This document shows positions 28,474-36,968 of a DNA stretch of 64,000 bases, one piece after another (within the stretch, counting starts at the first letter, position 1; the number at the start of each line of letters is the position of its first letter). The position numbers were made by a program, and so were the translations under genes. The notes beneath the pieces were generated by a model, which saw only the letters and a list, made by a program, of their open reading frames with translations, searched no databases and was not told the origin of the DNA. Source of the stretch: Acidimicrobiaceae bacterium. GTDB taxonomy: Bacteria > Actinomycetota > Acidimicrobiia > Acidimicrobiales > Ilumatobacteraceae. Location: contig JACJWF010000012.1 in the NCBI GenBank assembly GCA_020637295.1, forward strand, positions 1-64,000. Direction: 5' to 3'.

Positions 28474-31334
28474 TCAGCTGCAGCCGCTGGTGCTGCCGCA
28501 CGACCAGGCAGGCGTGGCGAGCCGGCCCGCACCATCTGCACGCACGCTGCATGCATCAGGGCGTCGCTGGCGCACCGTGGCACCCTCGGGCGGACAACCG
28601 CCGGGGGTTTGGTGATCGTTGTTTCGGCGCCGGCAGGGCGACGCAACTCATCTGCGCGGCCGCTCCTCGGCGGAGGCACGCTCTTCAGGTCGGCGACGAT
28701 GTATCGCTGCCCGTGCAGCTCTCCACCACGCTCTCCTCCACACCCGGCAGGGTGGAGCTGCAACGCTCGCTGACCGAGAGGTACCCATCTCAGCCCGCTG
28801 TCGTAGCTCAGGTACTCCAGCCAGGCAGCGGGAACAGGTGATCCACATGATCGGCGAGGCGAAGCGGATGTCAGGTCGTCGGTCACATGCCAGCCGGCTC
28901 GAAGCTGTTGACGAACGCCTCCACGAACGACCGCGGCGGCACGCCGTACTGCCGGGCCGTAGCCGTGATGCTCTTGGCGAAGAGCGTCCATGATGCCGCT
29001 GGGCGTGGAGCCTGCTTGGACACGGTGAGGAAGATCTCGCCCGGCTGGCCGTTCTCGTACTCGCCGATGGTGGCGAAGCCCTTGCTGTCCGCCACGGAAC
29101 GCTCAGACGTGCGGCGGCCCCGGCGGCAGCTGCGCAGCAGCTTCTGGCGGCGGATCGGCTGGGTGCACCACCCACAGCTCCACGATGCGCTCCACCACCT
29201 GGGCAGCCTCGGCGGCGGCCCGGCAGATCCCGTCGGCCGACGCACCCTCGCTTCTTCATAAAATAACTCTCAGAGGCTGGGCCACCTTGCGGTTATCCGC
29301 GGTAGATGGCCACGGCCTTCAGGCCGAACTCCCGACAGCTGGTGGAGTGCCTCGATGTCTTCGACCGGGGCCTCCTCGAACGTCGACCAAATCCTTGGAG
29401 ATGGCGCCGGAGATGAACGGCTGCACCGCACCCATCATCCGCACATGGCCCTCGTAGTGGATGGTGTTGTCGCCCATCAGTGAAGGCGAGACAGCCACGT
29501 CTTTCGGCTGACAGGTGCGGCACACCGAGATGCTCTTCTCGCCGGTCGATGTAGGCGATGATGTCGTCGATCTGCTGGGCGGCGTAGCCCAGGCGGCGCA
29601 ACGCCTGGGATGGTCTGGTTGACGATCATGTCATCGTGCCGCCGCCGACCAACTTCTTCATCTTCACCAGGCCCAGGTCCGAACCGTGCCGGTGGTGTCG
29701 CAGTCCATCATCGGGCCGATGGTGCCGTGGGCGCCAGCACGCTAGCCTGTGGCTGTTGCGCACGCCGTACTCCTCACCTGCATCGCACCACGCCGCCGCC
29801 CGAGCATCGGCGCCGGCCTGCGCCAGTTCGCCAGCGACCGAGTGTTGGCGATCTCGGCGTGGGCATCGCGGTTATCACGCAGCACGTTGAACATGTGCAC
29901 CTCGTCGGCAGAAATAACGAACAGCCATCCGGCTGGCGGTACAGGCGCTGACCGCGTAGGCGTGGCCGGTCATCAAGGTGAAGCGCCGCCGCCCACGCCA
30001 GCCCTCAGTAGATCGTACAGGTAGCCCAGCGCCATCAGCGTGGCGCCGAGGTTGGCAATAGCCGAGGCCCAACTGGCGGAACTTGCGGCTGTTCTCACCG
30101 ATCGGCGCCGTGGGGAGTGGTCGGCCCGGCGACCAGGATCTCCTGAGCCGTGAACACCACCTCGATGGTGTGCATCTGTGGCTGGCCACGTCGAACCCTT
30201 GATTCGTCCAGGTGCTAACCAGGTTGATGCTGTAGCCCGGGTTGCAGGCCGAGTTGTCCGGGTGCGTATACTCATGCACAGGTTGGAGCCGTTGATCCGG
30301 CGGCCGATTGGCGTCGCGGTGTGCCACCGGTTGATCGTGGTGTCGAACTGCAGGCCGGGTCAGCGCACCTCCACGACGCCTGGGCGATGCCCCGCCACAG
30401 GGCCGCGCCCGGACGGTGCGGATGGTGGACCATCGATACGCAACTGAATCAGTCCGGGTCCGATTTCACCACAGCGTGCATGAAGTCGTCAGTGACCCGC
30501 ACCAGGTTGTTCGCGTTCTGGTACTGGATGGAGGCTGTCGGCGCCGTCGAGGGGTCCATGTCGAAGCCGGCGTCACGCACCTTTTTGCAAACCTTCTTCT
30601 CCTCTGGCCTTGCACCACACAGCGAACTCCTCGACGTCGGGTGGTCCCGTTGTGAGATAGCCATCTTCGCGGCGGGTCTTGCCGCCGGACTTGATGGTGC
30701 CCGCCGACGCATCGGCGCCACGCATGAAGCTGACCGGGCCGCTGGCGGTGCCACCACCGTTGAGCAGTTCGTAGCTGGAGCGGATGCGGCTGAGGTTGAT
30801 GCCCGCACCCGAACCACCCTTGAAGATGACGCCTTCCTCCCGGTACCAGTTGAGGATGGAGTCCATCTTGTCGTCGACCGACAGGATGAAGCAGGCGCTG
30901 GCCTGCTGGGGCACGCCGGCGACACCGATGTTGAACCACACCGGGCTGTTGAACGCCGCCCGCTGGGTGACCAGGATGTACTTCAGCTCGTGGTTGAACG
31001 CATCCACCTCGGCCTGGTCGGCGAAGTAGCCGCCCTCCATGCCCCACTGGGTGATGGTGTCCGCCACCCGGTCGATCACCTGGCGCAGCGACTGCTCGCG
31101 GCCGGGCGTGCCGAGCGTGCCGCGGAAGTACTTCTGGGCGACGATGTTGGTGGCGTTCAGCGACCACGACACCGGGAACTCCACACCCAGCTGCTCGAAG
31201 GCGACCGTGCCGTCCTTCCAGTTGCTGATCCGCGCGTCGCGGCGCTCCCACTCGACCTCGTCGTAGGGATGCACACCAGGCGTGGTGAAGTGGCGGTGGA
31301 TCCCGATGGCGAGACGATCAGGCGCCAGTGACAT
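28474..31334 (-). pseudogene. nrdJ: Class II (B12-dependent) ribonucleotide reductase, many frameshifts
   Basis: The first 240 or so codons (31334 to about 30600) are a clean NrdJ N-terminus: WERRDARISNWKDG, ATNIVAQKYFRG, AAFNSPVWFNIGV, FKGGSGAGINLSRIRS. From there the protein continues only in pieces that jump frame: AGFDMDPSTAP, THPDNSACN, IGENSRKFRQLGLGY, MTGHAYAVSA, MRRLGYAAQQIDDIIAYIDR, HVRMMGAVQPFISGAIS, GEIFLTVSK, and a C-terminus CGSTSGCS ending in TGA at 28474-28476. The pieces are in the right order and span about 2.86 kb, the length expected for a full NrdJ (about 950 residues). The enzyme makes dNTPs and is normally essential, so sequence error is more likely than true decay. Confidence 0.88.
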
Positions 31335-31401
31335 GGTGTGCTCCTTCAGAGAGTCGAGGGCGGTGAAGCGGTGGATTGTGCGTGGCTGGCCCGCCGGGAC
31401 A

Positions 31402-31451
31402 ACCACAAGATGTGGTGGCTGAGCGGCCCCCACGACCGCCTTCACCACAAG
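31402..31451 (-). promoter_or_regulatory. Candidate NrdR boxes upstream of nrdJ
   Basis: ACCACAAGATGTGGT (31402-31416) is a 6+3+6 palindrome resembling actinobacterial NrdR boxes. A second half-site, ACCACAAG, recurs at 31444-31451, about four helical turns away (42 bp). An nrdR gene lies 4.5 kb away. Both lie at or just after the predicted nrdJ transcription start. Confidence 0.5.
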
Positions 31452-31458
31452 GGTTAGG

Positions 31459-31488
31459 ATTACAGCACTGTAGTTACACCGGTGTCAA
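31459..31488 (-). promoter_or_regulatory. Predicted nrdJ promoter
   Basis: On the minus strand TTGACA (31488-31483), an 18-bp spacer and TGTAAT (31464-31459) make a near-consensus housekeeping promoter. The transcript would start near 31452, giving a leader of about 118 nt with GAAGGAGC before the nrdJ ATG. No B12 riboswitch signature is visible in this leader. Confidence 0.6.
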
Positions 31489-31798
31489 TGACCAACCTTG
31501 GGATGGCACGGAACCGGCACCGGGCGGCTGCCCGGCGGGGCGAAACGGCAGGTGGCGAGCGGTGCAAGGTCACAGGTGTCGGGGGCCCTGCCCCACAGCA
31601 CGCCGCCGCCGGAAGCCCAGCGGGAGGCTCCAACGTCGTCGTCGCTGCCCGTCCGCGCCTTGCACCGCTGCCAGCTACGGGGGTCACCCTACGGCCGCGC
31701 CCCTGTGGGGAGAAAGAGGGAAACCATGTGAATTTCCCTGGGAATTGGTGTGGAACAACGGGTGAACGCGGTGGAAACCGCGCCCGACAACGCAGGGG

Positions 31799-31815
31799 TT
31801 GTCCACATATCCACA
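31799..31815 (+). promoter_or_regulatory. Two adjoining DnaA-box-like sites
   Basis: TTGTCCACA (31799-31807) is the preferred actinobacterial DnaA box. ATATCCACA (31807-31815) follows directly and differs from TTATCCACA at one base. They lie about 310 bp upstream of the nrdJ promoter and just past the oxidoreductase stop. The rest of 31489-31798 shows no gene or clear signal. Confidence 0.45.
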
Positions 31816-31849
31816 GGCAGTGTCGGCGCACTGGCCCCCACCCCGGGCC

Positions 31850-34165
31850 TCAGCCGGCGGCGACCACCTGCACCGGGATGCCGTTGAGCACCGAGGTGCC
31901 GCTCAGCGGGTCCAGCGCCTGATCGTCGGTGAGGATGTTGCTGTTCACCCCGGCCCGCTCGGCGGCCACCCGCAGGCGGGTGCCCGGCTGGCCGTGGCCC
32001 CACCCGTGGGGCAGGCTGACCACCCCGGGGCGCACCGCGTCGGTGACCTCCACGGGAGCATCCACCGACCCCACCCTGCTGCTCACCGTGGCCACGCCAC
32101 CGTCGGCCAGGCCGAGGCGAGCGGCGTCCTGCGGGTGCACGTGCAGGGTGCAGCGCGGCTTGCCCTTCACCAGCACCTCCACGTTGTGCATCCACGAGTT
32201 GTTGCTGCGCAGGTGGCGCCGGCCCACCAGCAGCAACTCCCCCGCCTCGGCCTGGCGGGCCCACTCCGTCTGCCGCTCGGCCAGGCGGGCGAGGTCGGCC
32301 ATCAGCACGGGATGGTTCAACTCCACCATGCCGGACGGGGTGCGCAGTGCCTCGGGCAGGCGCGGCTGGAGTGGCCCGAAGTCCACCCCGTGTGGGTTGG
32401 CCCGCAGCAGGGCCAGGCTGGCGCCCTGCGGGTTGGCACCGAACGCGGCACCGAACGGGCCGGTCTGCAGCATGAAGTCGAGCATCCGCGGCGGGCCCGG
32501 TTCGTCGCCCAGTGCAGCCAGGATCTGCTCCGGGTCGCGGCCGTGGATGGGCGAGTTGGGGTCCTTCACCCCGCCGCGCACCAACGCATCGATGCCCATC
32601 GCGTCGGCCACCGCCGGGTCGGCATCCGGGCCCATGCCGGCGGCGATCAGGCCCAGCTTGGCGAGGATCTCCCACTCGTCAGGATGGCCGTCCGCCGGCG
32701 CCAACGGCGCGTCGCTGTAGTTGGCCACGTTGCGCACGGCGAACTGCAGCAGCAGCAGGTCGTAGTGGCCGCGCTCCAGCTGCGACGGCGGCGGCAGGAT
32801 CACGTCGGCGTGGCGGGTGGTCTCGTTGAGGTAGATGTCCACGCTGACCATGAAGTCCAGTTGCTGCAGGGCGTCGTCCAGTTGGTGGCTGTGGGGGGTG
32901 CTGAGCACCGGGTTGCCGGCCACGGTGATGAGCGCGCGGATGCGGTCCTCGCCCGCGCCGGTGATCTCCTCGGCCAGCGCCGCCGCGGGGTACTCGCCCA
33001 TCACCTCCGGCAGGCCGCGCACCTTGGTGGCGCCCCGGCCCACGGTGAAGCCCTTGCCCCGGCCGGGCGTGCCCCGCGTGGAGGCGCCGCCGGCCACCGG
33101 CGTGGGAAACATCGCCCCGCCGGGCCGGTCCAGGTTGCCGGTGACCAGGTTGACCACGTCGATCAGCCACGACGTGACCGTGCCGAACTCCGTGGTGGTG
33201 GTGCCGATGCGGCCGTAGACGCTGCCACCGCCGGTCCGGCCGGCGTCCACCAGCCCGCGGGCCACGGTGCGCACGTCGGCGGGCTCCAGCCCCGTGGCTG
33301 TGGCCACCACCTCGGCGGTGAACGGCGCCAGCGCGGCCAGCACGTCGTCGAGACCCTGCACGTGCGCCGCCACATGGGCCCCCGGCGCGACCGCGCCCAT
33401 GGCCGCCACCTCGTTCACCACCGCGGCGAGGAACAGCGCATCCGTGCCCGGGCGGATCGGCAACCACAGGTCGGCCTCCTCGGCCGTGCGGCTGCGCCGC
33501 GGGTCCACCACCACCAGGGTGCCGCCGCGGGCCCGCATCGCTTCGATCCGCCCCGGGAAGTCCGGCGCCGTGCACAGGCTGCCGTTCGATGCGTACGGGT
33601 TGGCGCCCATCACCACCAGGTAACCGGTGCGGTCCAGGTCGGGCACGGGCACGGTGACCGGCGTGCCGAACACGTACCCGGCTGCCACCTGGCGGGGCAT
33701 CTGATCCACGGTGGATGCGCTGAACCGGCGGCGGGTGCCCAACGCCTGCAGCAGGGTGCGGTTGTAGAGCATCGCGCTGAGGCTGTGCGCGCTGGGATTG
33801 CCGAGGTACACGCCCACGGCCTCGCGCCCGTGCTCGGCGATGATCGCCGGCAGCCGGTCGGCCACCACCGCCCAGGCCTCGGCCCAGTCCACCTCCACAT
33901 GCACCCCGTCGCGCTTCACCAGCGGGCGGCGCAGACGGTCGGGGTCCTCGTGCAACTGGCGAAGGGTGCTGCCCTTCGGGCACAGGAAGCCGCCGCTGAA
34001 GACGTCATCGCGGTCGCCGCGGATGCGGGTGACGCGCTGGCCCTCGATGGTGATCTCCAGCCCGCAACCGGCCTCGCAGAGCGGGCAGGTGCGGTACGCG
34101 GTGCGCACGTCTGCGGACGCGCCCGCAGGCTCGGTGGTGATGATCGCGGTGTCGTCGGTCGCCAT
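31850..34165 (-). CDS. Molybdopterin-dependent oxidoreductase (FDH/DMSOR family)
   Basis: A 771-residue Mo/W-bisPGD enzyme. The N-terminal 4Fe-4S motif is CPLCEAGCGLEI (Cys at about 28, 31 and 35) with the fourth Cys in FLCPKGS. The cofactor domains carry VVMGANPYASNGS and VVDPRRSRTAEEADLWLPIRPGTDALF. The C-terminal cap has the typical LHVHPQDAARLGLADG and VSLPHGWGHG. The usual Mo-ligand stretch reads SASTVDQMPRQVAAG, with no Cys or Sec, so an Asp, Ser or no protein ligand is possible. No twin-Arg signal is seen; it is probably cytoplasmic. Start ATG 34165; ATG 34174 is also possible. Confidence 0.88.
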   Translation of the reverse strand: MATDDTAIITTEPAGASADVRTAYRTCPLCEAGCGLEITIEGQRVTRIRGDRDDVFSGGFLCPKGSTLRQLHEDPDRLRRPLVKRDGVHVEVDWAEAWAVVADRLPAIIAEHGREAVGVYLGNPSAHSLSAMLYNRTLLQALGTRRRFSASTVDQMPRQVAAGYVFGTPVTVPVPDLDRTGYLVVMGANPYASNGSLCTAPDFPGRIEAMRARGGTLVVVDPRRSRTAEEADLWLPIRPGTDALFLAAVVNEVAAMGAVAPGAHVAAHVQGLDDVLAALAPFTAEVVATATGLEPADVRTVARGLVDAGRTGGGSVYGRIGTTTTEFGTVTSWLIDVVNLVTGNLDRPGGAMFPTPVAGGASTRGTPGRGKGFTVGRGATKVRGLPEVMGEYPAAALAEEITGAGEDRIRALITVAGNPVLSTPHSHQLDDALQQLDFMVSVDIYLNETTRHADVILPPPSQLERGHYDLLLLQFAVRNVANYSDAPLAPADGHPDEWEILAKLGLIAAGMGPDADPAVADAMGIDALVRGGVKDPNSPIHGRDPEQILAALGDEPGPPRMLDFMLQTGPFGAAFGANPQGASLALLRANPHGVDFGPLQPRLPEALRTPSGMVELNHPVLMADLARLAERQTEWARQAEAGELLLVGRRHLRSNNSWMHNVEVLVKGKPRCTLHVHPQDAARLGLADGGVATVSSRVGSVDAPVEVTDAVRPGVVSLPHGWGHGQPGTRLRVAAERAGVNSNILTDDQALDPLSGTSVLNGIPVQVVAAG

Positions 34166-34184
34166 GGGTGGCATCCTCTCACCG

Positions 34185-34880
34185 ATGCGACGCCTGTTTC
34201 CCCACCCTGCCGACGCGGCCGGCACCGTCACCGTGCGCGACGCCTACGACGTGCCCCGCCCCGCTCCCCCAGGCCGCCCGTGGCTGTCGCTGTGCATGGT
34301 GGCCAGCCTGGACGGCACCACGGTGGTGGACGGCCGTTCGCGAGCGCTCTCGTCGCCGGCCGACCAAGAGGTGCTGCTGACCATGCGCAGCCTGGTGGAC
34401 GCCGTGATCGTGGGCGCCGGTACCGTGCGCGACGAGGGGTACGGGGTGCCCCGTCACGCCCAACTGAAGGTCGTGGTGGTGTCGCGCACCGGCGCGGGGA
34501 TGGACTTCGATGCGCCGCTGTGGCAGTCCGGCCGGGCGTGGCTGGCCCTCCCCGCCGACAGCCCCGAGGTGCCCGTGCCCACCCTGCGCGCCGGCACCGG
34601 CACCGTGGACCTCGCCGCCGTGCTGGCCCAGGCCTCCGACCGGCTGGGCGCCGGCGTGATGCAGGCCGAGGGCGGCCCCAGCCTGAACGGCGCCCTCCTG
34701 GCGGCCGACCTGGTGGACGAATTGAACCTCACCGTCGCGCCGTTGCTGGCCGGCGGCGACGGGCCCCGCCTCACCACAGGGGCACCGGCCGGTCTGCACC
34801 GCATGGAACTGGCCCACGTGCTGGAGGACGACGGGTTCCTGTTCACCCGCTACGTACGGCGGGCCGAGCCCGCGGGCTGA
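34185..34880 (+). CDS. RibD C-terminal / dihydrofolate reductase family protein
   Basis: A 231-residue reductase-like protein. SLCMVASLDGTTVVDGRS and DAVIVGAGTVRDEGYG are the family signatures, and MQAEGGPSLNGALLAADLVDE holds the conserved EGGP loop. RibD-C domains reduce the ribosyl pyrimidine in riboflavin synthesis; stand-alone actinobacterial members have unknown substrates. It starts 19 bp from the divergent oxidoreductase start. Confidence 0.88.
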   Translation: MRRLFPHPADAAGTVTVRDAYDVPRPAPPGRPWLSLCMVASLDGTTVVDGRSRALSSPADQEVLLTMRSLVDAVIVGAGTVRDEGYGVPRHAQLKVVVVSRTGAGMDFDAPLWQSGRAWLALPADSPEVPVPTLRAGTGTVDLAAVLAQASDRLGAGVMQAEGGPSLNGALLAADLVDELNLTVAPLLAGGDGPRLTTGAPAGLHRMELAHVLEDDGFLFTRYVRRAEPAG

Positions 34881-34905
34881 TCCGGCGGGCCCAGCGCACA
34901 GCCGC

Positions 34906-35835
34906 TCAGACCTCGCCGTCGAGCACCATCTGGCTGATGTCCAGCACGGCGTCGGCGTGCACGTCGGCCTCGTCGGCCGACAGGGTGGGGCCGAGTTCGA
35001 TGATGAACGACATCGCCGGCGAGTGGGTGGTGCGCACCCAGGTGGCCGCCACCCCGGTGTACGTGCCGCCGCTGACCGACACATAGTCCAGCCCGGTGAG
35101 CTGGGCGTACCGCTGGCGCAGCGGGCCGTCACGGCGGTTGGAGGGCGACACCCGGAACAGGTCCTGGTGGTACCACAGGGTCAGCTCCGGCTGGATGCGG
35201 TCGACGAATGCCATGAACGCCTGGGTCTCGGGCTCGCTGGCCGGGCCGGTGCCGCTGTACTCCCAGTTGCCCGGCTCGCCCACCTGGGTCCAGTCGTGGG
35301 GGAAGTTGCGGTTGAGGTCCACCCCGTTGCCGTTGTGCCGCTCGTCGTTGGCCAGCCCGTCGGGGTTCATCGCGTCCATCAGCCACAGGTCGATGCCCAC
35401 GGGCAGCGGCATGGAACGCAGCCGACCCAGGATGGCCAGCCCGGCGTTCTCGTTGCCGTGGATGACCCCGACCACCAGCACCACCAGGCCCCCGGGCGTG
35501 CCGCGGTGCATGGCCGTGATCTCGCGCCCCTGCGCCGAGTAGCCCACCACCTCGCTCCCGAGGAAGTCCGCCGACGCGTTGGTGGTGGTAGCTGCAGTGG
35601 TGGTGGGCGCCACCGTGGTGGTGGAGGCTGCCGTGCTGGTGGTGGACGTGCTGGTGGTGGACGTGCTGGTGGACGGCGCCACCGTGGTGGGCAGCACCGT
35701 GGTGGACGTGGTGGAGGCCGCCACCGTGACCGGCGCCGTGGTGGGCGCCGAGGCCGCCTGCCGCGAGGTACAGGCGCCGGCCAGCAGCCCGGCAACCAGC
35801 AACCCCGCCGCCAGCACGTCGGGGCGAGTGCTCAC
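34906..35835 (-). CDS. Zinc carboxypeptidase-like (M14) lipoprotein
   Basis: A 309-residue exported protein. A lipobox signal ends LLAGAC (Cys about 22). A very Thr/Ser-rich linker covers about 25-90. The M14-like domain has VVGVIHGNENAG (zinc His/Glu), DLNRNFPHDW, the His ligand in LWYHQD and the catalytic-Glu-like IIELGPT. It probably trims peptidoglycan peptides or external peptides. Its ATG overlaps the nrdR stop (ATGA), so it is translated from the nrdR transcript. Confidence 0.88.
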   Translation of the reverse strand: MSTRPDVLAAGLLVAGLLAGACTSRQAASAPTTAPVTVAASTTSTTVLPTTVAPSTSTSTTSTSTTSTAASTTTVAPTTTAATTTNASADFLGSEVVGYSAQGREITAMHRGTPGGLVVLVVGVIHGNENAGLAILGRLRSMPLPVGIDLWLMDAMNPDGLANDERHNGNGVDLNRNFPHDWTQVGEPGNWEYSGTGPASEPETQAFMAFVDRIQPELTLWYHQDLFRVSPSNRRDGPLRQRYAQLTGLDYVSVSGGTYTGVAATWVRTTHSPAMSFIIELGPTLSADEADVHADAVLDISQMVLDGEV

Positions 35836-36290
35836 GACCGCTGCAACTTCTTCAGCAGCACCAGCTCGCGCTGGAAGTCGGCTGCGGCGTCGAAGTCCTT
35901 GTACACGCTGGCGAAGCGGAGGTAGGCCACTTCGTCCAGCCCACGAAGATGCTCCAGCACGGCGTGGCCGATCTCTGCAGCGGCGATCTCGGGGCCGTGG
36001 AGCCGGGCGTGTTCCTCGATGGCCTCGCCCAGCAGGTCGATCTGCTCGGGGGTGACCGGGCGCCCCTTGCAGGCCGCGCTGACGCCCGCCACGACCTTTG
36101 CACGGTCGAACGGCTCACGCCCCCCACGGCTCTTCACGACCATCAGCGGCACCTCTTCGAGACGCTCGTACGTGGTGAACCGGTGGGCGCATTGCACGCA
36201 GGCCCGGCGCCGGCGGATGGCCGACCCGTCTTCCGCCTCGCGCGAGTCGATGACCTTGGTGTCGTCGGCTCGGCAACGGGGGCAACGCAT
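35832..36290 (-). CDS. nrdR: Transcriptional repressor NrdR
   Basis: A 152-residue repressor of ribonucleotide reductase genes. The N-terminal zinc ribbon is MRCPRC...ACVQCAHRFTTYER. The ATP-cone domain (about 46-140) senses ATP/dATP and controls DNA binding. The start at MRCPRC is fixed by the ribbon. It lies between the LysM divisome gene and the M14 peptidase. Its likely target here is nrdJ, whose promoter carries palindromes of the NrdR type. Confidence 0.96.
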   Translation of the reverse strand: MRCPRCRADDTKVIDSREAEDGSAIRRRRACVQCAHRFTTYERLEEVPLMVVKSRGGREPFDRAKVVAGVSAACKGRPVTPEQIDLLGEAIEEHARLHGPEIAAAEIGHAVLEHLRGLDEVAYLRFASVYKDFDAAADFQRELVLLKKLQRS

Positions 36291-36324
36291 GAGGTGCGAG
36301 GCTACCCCCTGAATCGAGCTGCGG

Positions 36325-36735
36325 TCAGGGCAGCTGCACCACCTGACCGACCTGGAGGCTGGTGCCACCGTTCAGCTCCACCAGCGCATCGACGTACCAC
36401 GAGGTGGACTGGCCACCGTGCAGGGTCTGGGCGATGGACCACATGGTGTCGCCCGGCTGAGCGACATAAGTGGCACCTGTGCGAACCGTGGGGGTGGAGG
36501 CAGGGGCACCCCCACGGTTCGCCAGGACCTTGCCGGCGCCGAACCACGCGGACACGGCGACGAGGAGGAAGACCGCAGCCACCACCACGCGGCGGCGGAG
36601 GTACACGGTGTGGGTGGGTGGTTCGGCCGGCCGGGGGGCGGCCAGCCGGCCGGGCACCACGACCACGAGCCCGGCCGGGCGCCCACGGCGGGACGGGACC
36701 AGCGTGGCGGGGGTGGAGGCGAAGGTTGCGCTCAT
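36325..36735 (-). CDS. LysM membrane protein, ChiZ/YneA-like SOS divisome suppressor
   Basis: A 136-residue protein. A cytoplasmic Pro/Arg-rich N-terminus (1-50) is followed by one transmembrane helix (VVVAAVFLLVAVSAWFGAG, about 51-69) and a C-terminal LysM domain (YVAQPGDTMWSIAQTLHGG). Size and layout match Mycobacterium ChiZ (Rv2719c) and Bacillus YneA, which block division during the SOS response. The position between nrdR and a divergent lexA is the same as in Mycobacterium. The shared upstream region is packed with LexA boxes, which supports SOS control. An ATG at 36765 is an alternative start. Confidence 0.85.
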   Translation of the reverse strand: MSATFASTPATLVPSRRGRPAGLVVVVPGRLAAPRPAEPPTHTVYLRRRVVVAAVFLLVAVSAWFGAGKVLANRGGAPASTPTVRTGATYVAQPGDTMWSIAQTLHGGQSTSWYVDALVELNGGTSLQVGQVVQLP

Positions 36736-36802
36736 GTCCGTGATCTTCCTGGAAGGGTGTGACAAGGTTTTTGAGACCGGCCTGCTCGGGATCGACGTTC
36801 CA

Positions 36803-36838
36803 TCGACGATTCAGTCGACGATTCAGTCGACGATTCAG
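36803..36838. repeat. Three tandem copies of a 12-mer in the SOS control region
   Basis: TCGACGATTCAG is repeated exactly three times, at 36803-36814, 36815-36826 and 36827-36838. It ends 2 bp before the first LexA-like site and lies in the likely leader of the LysM gene. No protein is known to me that binds it. Confidence 0.9.
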
Positions 36839-36840
36839 TC

Positions 36841-36959
36841 GAACGCGTGTTGCCCGAACGACTGTTCGCAGTGTGGCAGAACAGTTGTTCGTTCGTCAAC
36901 CTCGGGCCGAACATTTGTTGCACGAACGGGTGTTTGACCTGTTCCACGAACGCGTGTAC
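36841..36959. promoter_or_regulatory. Cluster of six LexA boxes
   Basis: Against GAACN4GTTC there are two perfect sites, GAACGACTGTTC (36856-36867) and GAACAGTTGTTC (36879-36890). Four sites have one or two mismatches: 36841-36852, 36909-36920, 36924-36935 and 36948-36959. All lie in the 233 bp between the divergent lexA and LysM genes. The last overlaps the lexA -10. Confidence 0.85.
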
Positions 36960-36962
36960 GCT
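36934..36962 (+). promoter_or_regulatory. lexA promoter, probably leaderless transcript
   Basis: TTGACC (36934-36939), a 17-bp spacer and TACGCT (36957-36962) lie directly upstream of the lexA ATG at 36969. Transcription would begin at or within a base or two of the start codon. LexA boxes overlap both elements, giving autorepression. Confidence 0.65.
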
Positions 36963-36968
36963 GCCCGC

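Noticed and set aside
31335..31452. Cobalamin riboswitch in the nrdJ leader
   Set aside because: The leader is too short and no B12-box-like conserved core is visible.
31461..31485. TACAGCACTGTA and ACACCGGTGT palindromes as paired NrdR boxes
   Set aside because: Their centres are only 14 bp apart and they sit inside the promoter spacer and elements. The ACCACAAG pair fits NrdR spacing and sequence better, though a role in binding another regulator is not excluded.
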